This document shows positions 32,099 to 35,895 of a stretch of DNA of 35,895 bases, piece after piece. Under the pieces are notes generated by a model. That model saw only the letters and a program-made list of their open reading frames with translations. It was not told the origin of the DNA and did no database searches. The DNA is from Flavobacteriia bacterium. Its GTDB lineage: Bacteria > Bacteroidota > Bacteroidia > Flavobacteriales_D > Crocinitomicaceae. The number at the start of each line of letters is the position of its first letter. Within the stretch, counting starts at the first letter, position 1. The position numbers and the translations under genes were made by a program. The stretch spans positions 1 through 35,895 of the forward strand of contig CANHQP010000039.1 of NCBI GenBank assembly GCA_947462925.1, in the 5' to 3' direction.

Positions 32099-32425
32099 AT
32101 GGATTAATTGTTTGAATTATCCATGAAAAAGTTTGAACTTTCAACGCTGGAAATTACGAAAAAACAATTCAATTTATTGTTTATCAATAGACTGTATTTG
32201 TTATTTTTCAATGATTATCAATTTTAGGGCAGCAAAATCAAAAATCTATCTACTAGAAATCAACACACAAAAATCTTAAATGCTTCAAATTTGATCAACT
32301 TTTCAACTTCGACATTTATTTTTCAAATCAAACACAACTATTTGACTCCATTCTGAACCGTTTTTTTATATTTGTGATAAGTCAATAATTCAGTTACAAT
32401 TAAACTGCTACACGCAATATAAAAT
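32099..32425. other. 327-base gene-free region before hsdM
   Basis: No gene is seen on either strand. Just after the cargo gene, ATGGATTAATT (32099-32109) and AATTATCCAT (32115-32124) form an imperfect stem without a T tract. The right part holds the hsdM promoter. Confidence 0.5.
32342..32374 (+). promoter_or_regulatory. Promoter of the type I modification operon (TTG-N22-TATATTTG)
   Basis: TTG at 32342-32344 and TATATTTG at 32367-32374 are 22 bases apart. The leader to ATG 32426 would be about 47 bases. Confidence 0.7.
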
Positions 32426-33970
32426 ATGATCACAGGAGAATTAAAATCACAAGTTGATAAAATTTGGGAATCGTTTTGGACAGGAGGAATTTCCAATCCG
32501 TTAACTGTTATTGAGCAATTTACTTATTTACTTTTTATTCGCCGGTTAGACGAAATTCAAACGCTGGAGGAAAAGAAAGTAAACATGATTGGTGGAACGC
32601 TGAAAAATGCGATTTTCTCCGATAATCAAGCTGATTTGCGTTGGAATAAATTCAAAGGTCAAGAACCCGAAAATATGTTCGAATTGTTTACTAAAACAAC
32701 CGAACAACGCCCTCAAACGGTTTTTGACCACATGAAAGAATTGGGCGGAGACAAAGGTGGTGTTTTTGCGCAATACATGAAAGGCGCAACATTTATGATT
32801 CCAACGCCACGTTTGCTCGATATGGTGGTGCAAATGATTGACAAAATCAAAATGGACGACCGCGATACGAAAGGCGATTTATACGAATATTTGCTTTCTA
32901 AAACGGCAACAGCAGGAACCAACGGACAATTTCGCACACCGCGCCACATCATTCGAATGATGGTAGACATGGTGAAACCAACCTTTGAAGATACAATTTG
33001 TGATCCTTCGAGCGGAACAGCAGGTTTTTTGGTTACTTCTGGAGAATATTTCCATGACAATTTCGAAGATGCTTTCGTTGAAAAGAAATTCAGAGACCAT
33101 TACAACAATGAAATGTTTACTGGGATTGAATTTGATCCTACGATGTTGCGTATTGGCGCAATGAATTTACAATTGCACGGAATCGAAAATCCGCAATTGA
33201 TTGGAAAAGATGCCTTGAGCGAAGACAATGGCGACATCGAAGAACGCTTTTCGCTCATTTTGGCCAATCCGCCATTCAAAGGAAGTTTGGATTATGACAG
33301 CGTAGAAAAATCGATTCTTCAAACGGTAAAAACAAAAAAAACAGAATTGCTTTTCCTTGGGTTGATGTTGCGCATGTTGAAAGTGGGCGGACGTTGCGCA
33401 GTGATTGTGCCAGATGGCGTTTTGTTTGGAAGTTCAAACGCACACAAGCAAATTCGACAAGAAATTGTAGAAAATCAAAAATTAGAAGCAGTGATTTCCA
33501 TGCCAAGTGGTGTGTTTAAACCGTACGCAGGAGTTTCTACCGCTGTGTTGTTTTTCACCAAAACCAATTCTGGCGGAACAGAAAATGTTTGGTTTTACGA
33601 CATGCAAGCTGATGGTTATTCACTAGATGATAAGCGTAGTTCACTTCTTCCCCCTTTGGAGGGGGATCAAGGGGGAGGACAGGAAGTGACACCTGAAAAC
33701 CATGCAAAAAACAACATCCCCGACATCATTGCTCGATTTGCAAACCTGAAAAACGAAGTTCAACGCAAACGCACTGACCAATCTTTTCTCGTTCCTTTCG
33801 AAGAAATCAAAAAAAACGGTTGGGATTTGAGCATCAACAAATACAAAGAAATGGTTTATGAAACCGTGGAATACGAAAAACCAAGCGTCTTGATTGCTGA
33901 AATCAAAGAATTAGACAAAGAGCGACAATCGGCTTTAGAAACCTTGGAAAAAATGCTGAAAAACATGTAA
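32426..33970 (+). CDS. hsdM: Type I restriction-modification DNA methyltransferase subunit HsdM
   Basis: The 514-residue protein has the HsdM N-terminal helical domain (QVDKIWESFWTGGISNP, FTYLLFIRRLDE) and the N6-adenine methyltransferase domain. The SAM motif is DPSSGTAGF at residue 193 and the catalytic motif is NPPF at 281-284. TPRHIIRMMVDMVKP and SMPSGVFKPYAGVSTAVLFF are typical. It methylates adenine at sites chosen by HsdS. Residues 405-422 are encoded by a palindromic, G/C-run sequence foreign to the family, placed between SLDDKR and NNIPDIIARF. The reading frame stays open through it. No hsdR is present nearby. Confidence 0.95.
   Translation: MITGELKSQVDKIWESFWTGGISNPLTVIEQFTYLLFIRRLDEIQTLEEKKVNMIGGTLKNAIFSDNQADLRWNKFKGQEPENMFELFTKTTEQRPQTVFDHMKELGGDKGGVFAQYMKGATFMIPTPRLLDMVVQMIDKIKMDDRDTKGDLYEYLLSKTATAGTNGQFRTPRHIIRMMVDMVKPTFEDTICDPSSGTAGFLVTSGEYFHDNFEDAFVEKKFRDHYNNEMFTGIEFDPTMLRIGAMNLQLHGIENPQLIGKDALSEDNGDIEERFSLILANPPFKGSLDYDSVEKSILQTVKTKKTELLFLGLMLRMLKVGGRCAVIVPDGVLFGSSNAHKQIRQEIVENQKLEAVISMPSGVFKPYAGVSTAVLFFTKTNSGGTENVWFYDMQADGYSLDDKRSSLLPPLEGDQGGGQEVTPENHAKNNIPDIIARFANLKNEVQRKRTDQSFLVPFEEIKKNGWDLSINKYKEMVYETVEYEKPSVLIAEIKELDKERQSALETLEKMLKNM
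33638..33690 (+). repeat. Palindromic repeat element inserted in frame in hsdM
   Basis: TCACTTC (33641-33647) pairs with GAAGTGA (33683-33689). Inside, TCCCCC (33649-33654) pairs with GGGGGA (33661-33666), and another G run follows at 33671-33675. Composition is sharply unlike the surrounding gene. It adds about 17-18 residues (from SSLLPPLEG) without a frameshift. Confidence 0.7.
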
Positions 33971-33985
33971 CCTAATACCAATACA

Positions 33986-34846
33986 ATGAGCATACTACGA
34001 TACATAAAAACAGATGAAACGCCTGAATTTGAATTGTTGGCATTCTATTTAAAACGGTTTATTCCGATGATTCAAGTGGAACAACGGGGTGAAAATGGAA
34101 TCTTCTTGTGGGAAAAAACTGTTTCTTCCAAAGGCATTGATTTGACCCTGGAGAGCAAAAATTGGCTTGAATTGCGAATTACAGCTTGTTCGAATGAACA
34201 CGATTTTGAAATAAGTAATTACGTCATGAGATCTTGTGTTGAATTGTTTGGTGGAAATATTTACACCGATAATCCTGATTACGATGATGAAAATCCAGCG
34301 AGTGAAGAGTATATCGTCAGTGAAAATCCTTTTTTCCCGATTGAGGAAGACATTGAAATCATGAAAAGCGATGCAGAATTCATTGTGGCGCTCATTCGAA
34401 AATACAATAAACCAATTTCAATTTACGGACCAGCACGAAGGATTCATTTTGGACCGCATTGGTTGAGTACGGTGAAAGGCGATACTTCCTTTGCGTGGGC
34501 GCGTGCCATTGAAAAAACGATTTTCAAGGTAAACAACACCAACCCGGATTATGGATATGGAAATGTAATGGAAACGAGGGACAAAGAAGAAAAATTAACG
34601 ATGAAATTGATTTCAAATCAAGTGAATTGCGTGATTGATAAATACGATTACATTTTGTTTCTAACAGCGGACGAAGAAAACATTGCCATCACCAACGACG
34701 ACCTCAACCAAATTTTGCCCAAAGCTTGGAAACGGTTGGATGAATACACCATCATTGCGCCCATTTTACCTGAAAAGGAGTTTCAAGCGCTCGTGCAAAA
34801 AGCTGCTTTGGTGAATAGAATCAGTGATTTTGAAAAAGGAGAATAG
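33986..34846 (+). CDS. Unrecognised gene inside the type I restriction-modification operon
   Basis: The 286-residue soluble protein begins 15 bases after hsdM and ends one base before the hsdS ATG, so it is part of the operon. It has no signal peptide or membrane helix. Features seen are an N-terminal alpha/beta-looking part (YIKTDETPEFELLAFYLKRF, GIDLTLESKNWLELRITA), an acidic segment around residues 95-110 (DNPDYDDENPASEE), and NKPISIYGPARRIHFGPHWL with conserved-looking His and Arg. The sequence FLTADEENIAITNDDLNQIL follows. No nuclease, helicase or methyltransferase motif is visible. It could be a host-interaction or immunity-type accessory factor, but that is only context. I do not recognise the family. 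Confidence 0.75.
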   Translation: MSILRYIKTDETPEFELLAFYLKRFIPMIQVEQRGENGIFLWEKTVSSKGIDLTLESKNWLELRITACSNEHDFEISNYVMRSCVELFGGNIYTDNPDYDDENPASEEYIVSENPFFPIEEDIEIMKSDAEFIVALIRKYNKPISIYGPARRIHFGPHWLSTVKGDTSFAWARAIEKTIFKVNNTNPDYGYGNVMETRDKEEKLTMKLISNQVNCVIDKYDYILFLTADEENIAITNDDLNQILPKAWKRLDEYTIIAPILPEKEFQALVQKAALVNRISDFEKGE

Positions 34847-34847
34847 G

Positions 34848-35414
34848 ATGAAGAAATATTTATTTTCAGATGTATTGACAATAGTTAATGGTAAAAATCA
34901 AAGGAAAGTTGAAAATCCTAACGGAAAATATCCAATTTACGGAAGTGGAGGGATTATGGGCAGAGCAAATGACTTTATATGTCATGAAGGAACGACAATT
35001 GTTGGTCGCAAGGGTTCAATTAATAATCCTATTTATGTAAATGAAAAATTTTGGAATGTTGATACGGCATTTGGATTAAGTCCAAAGAAGGATTTATTTC
35101 CTAAATATCTATTCTACTTTTGCAGAAAATATAACTTTTTAAAACATAACAAGGCTACAACTTTACCAAGCTTAACAAAGGCTGATTTGTTAAACATTCA
35201 AATCCCGCTTCCATCCCTCGAAGAGCAAAAGCGCATCGCCTCTTTACTCGACAAAGCAGATGAATTGCGCCAAAAAGACAAAGCCTTGCTTCAAAAATAC
35301 GATGCATTAGCGCAGAGTTTATTTTTGGAAATGTTTGGTGATCCGGTGAAGAATGAGAAGGGATGGGAGAAGAAATCTTTAGATGAATTAATATCCAAGC
35401 TTGGAGCTAACTGA
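34848..35414 (+). CDS. hsdS: Type I restriction specificity subunit HsdS, truncated after the first half
   Basis: ATG 34848 is preferred to GTG 34824, since it follows the upstream stop by one base and has AAGGAGAAT before it. The 188 residues hold one target-recognition domain (GKYPIYGSGGIMGRANDFIC, GTTIVGRKGSINNPIYVN, ATTLPSLTKADLLNIQIPLP). The central helical conserved region then follows (LEEQKRIASLLDKADELRQK to LFLEMFGDP). The second domain stops after WEKKSLDELISKLGAN, where full subunits run to about 400 residues. Half-size subunits of EcoR124I and EcoDXXI still dimerise and work, so activity is possible. The following 262 bases show no continuation on this frame. Confidence 0.85.
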   Translation: MKKYLFSDVLTIVNGKNQRKVENPNGKYPIYGSGGIMGRANDFICHEGTTIVGRKGSINNPIYVNEKFWNVDTAFGLSPKKDLFPKYLFYFCRKYNFLKHNKATTLPSLTKADLLNIQIPLPSLEEQKRIASLLDKADELRQKDKALLQKYDALAQSLFLEMFGDPVKNEKGWEKKSLDELISKLGAN

Positions 35415-35676
35415 CATTTATTCGAACCCTTTTTTAGAGGATTTGAATAGGTTACACTTGCTCTATAAGTCGATTTTTGAGACTAAATAAATGGTCATTT
35501 GTACTGCTCTTTTCATTTTTCAAAACATCGATTTCGAAAATAAATCAGCCGTTAATTGCACTAAAGCTTTTCGGAATGCCATAATTTTCAAAAAGTTAAT
35601 AGATCAAAATTTTTAAAGCGGAAAGAATAAATCAATAATTCAAAATTTCTACAAAATTCAAATGTAAATTAGCAGT

Positions 35677-35895
35677 ATGAAAATATTAATTGTAGAAGAT
35701 GAAAAGCTACTTTCCAGAAGTATTCAAGAATATTTAGAAAGTTCTAATTATGTTTGCGAAATTGCTTCTACAAAAAATGACGCTTTTTTAAAAATTAGCT
35801 TGTATGAGTACGATTGTATTTTATTGGATTTATCTTTGCCCGATGGTCATGGATTTGAGATCTTAAAGGAACTTAAATCGAAAAATAAAACGGAA
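35677..35895 (+). CDS. Response regulator receiver domain protein, 3' partial
   Basis: The frame is open from ATG 35677 to the window edge (73 residues). MKILIVEDEKLLSRSIQEYL holds the acidic pocket (E-D), CILLDLSLPDGHGFEIL holds the phosphoacceptor Asp in LLDLSLPDG, and the fold matches a CheY-like receiver. Such N termini usually belong to OmpR-type regulators, but the output domain lies outside the window. A weak TAAATTAG box (35665-35672) just before the ATG could be its promoter. Confidence 0.88.
   Translation, partial: MKILIVEDEKLLSRSIQEYLESSNYVCEIASTKNDAFLKISLYEYDCILLDLSLPDGHGFEILKELKSKNKTE

Noticed and set aside
35415..35676. Continuation of hsdS after a frameshift
   Set aside because: No frame in this stretch restores a recognition-domain motif or the second conserved region; the sequence is AT-rich with many stops.

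Overview
The window is AT-rich chromosomal DNA from a member of the Bacteroidota, most likely Flavobacteriales; a Crocinitomicaceae/Fluviicola-like host is a guess from overall flavour. The evidence is: type IX secretion (T9SS) C-terminal sorting domains on two secreted proteins (1-150 and 30974-32098), promoters of the Bacteroidota form TTG-N21/22-TAnnTTTG, near absence of strong Shine-Dalgarno sites, and family types typical of the phylum (BT_3928-like DoxX protein, DUF1599, short DciA, PorE-like TPR/PD40 protein).

Layout. 1-150: end of a T9SS type B cargo gene, then a terminator. 284-2686: three-gene module of retropepsin-like protease, RimK-type glutamate ligase and AstE/AspA-like deacylase. 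2709-3188 (minus): TrmH-family RNA methyltransferase. 3507-7289: O-methyltransferase, threonine aldolase, a secreted protein, a lipoprotein and a small acidic protein. 7562-8101: SRPBCC gene broken by one in-frame TGA. 8639-11381: recF, dciA-like gene and a secreted protein of unknown function. 11383-12237 (minus): folP, diverging from a tightly packed run of DUF1599, DoxX-like, tpiA and prmA genes (12248-16302), followed by a 1558-residue secreted protein, plsY, a 1995-residue TPR/PD40/CRD/coiled-coil/SPOR protein and clpS.

28141-30973 is the main accessory spot. A tRNA-Arg(ACG) gene with a clear promoter is followed by its terminator, and the tRNA 3' end plus terminator is duplicated in a tandem array of about 600 bp. 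Next comes a two-gene AbiE-type (type IV) toxin-antitoxin module whose promoter carries a perfect 10-bp inverted repeat around the -33 element. A further diverged copy of the array unit lies beyond the toxin gene, so the module is bracketed by repeats. After a T9SS type A cargo gene comes a partial type I restriction-modification locus (32426-35414): hsdM with an apparent in-frame palindromic-repeat insertion, an unrecognised gene, and an hsdS cut off at the start of its second recognition domain, with no hsdR in view. The window ends in a response-regulator gene.

The strongest candidates for something new are the PorE-like protein with SPOR domains in place of OmpA, the tRNA-tail repeat array bracketing the AbiE module, the unknown gene inside the type I locus, and the 1558-residue exported protein. 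No computation was run: family calls rest on reading motifs by eye.
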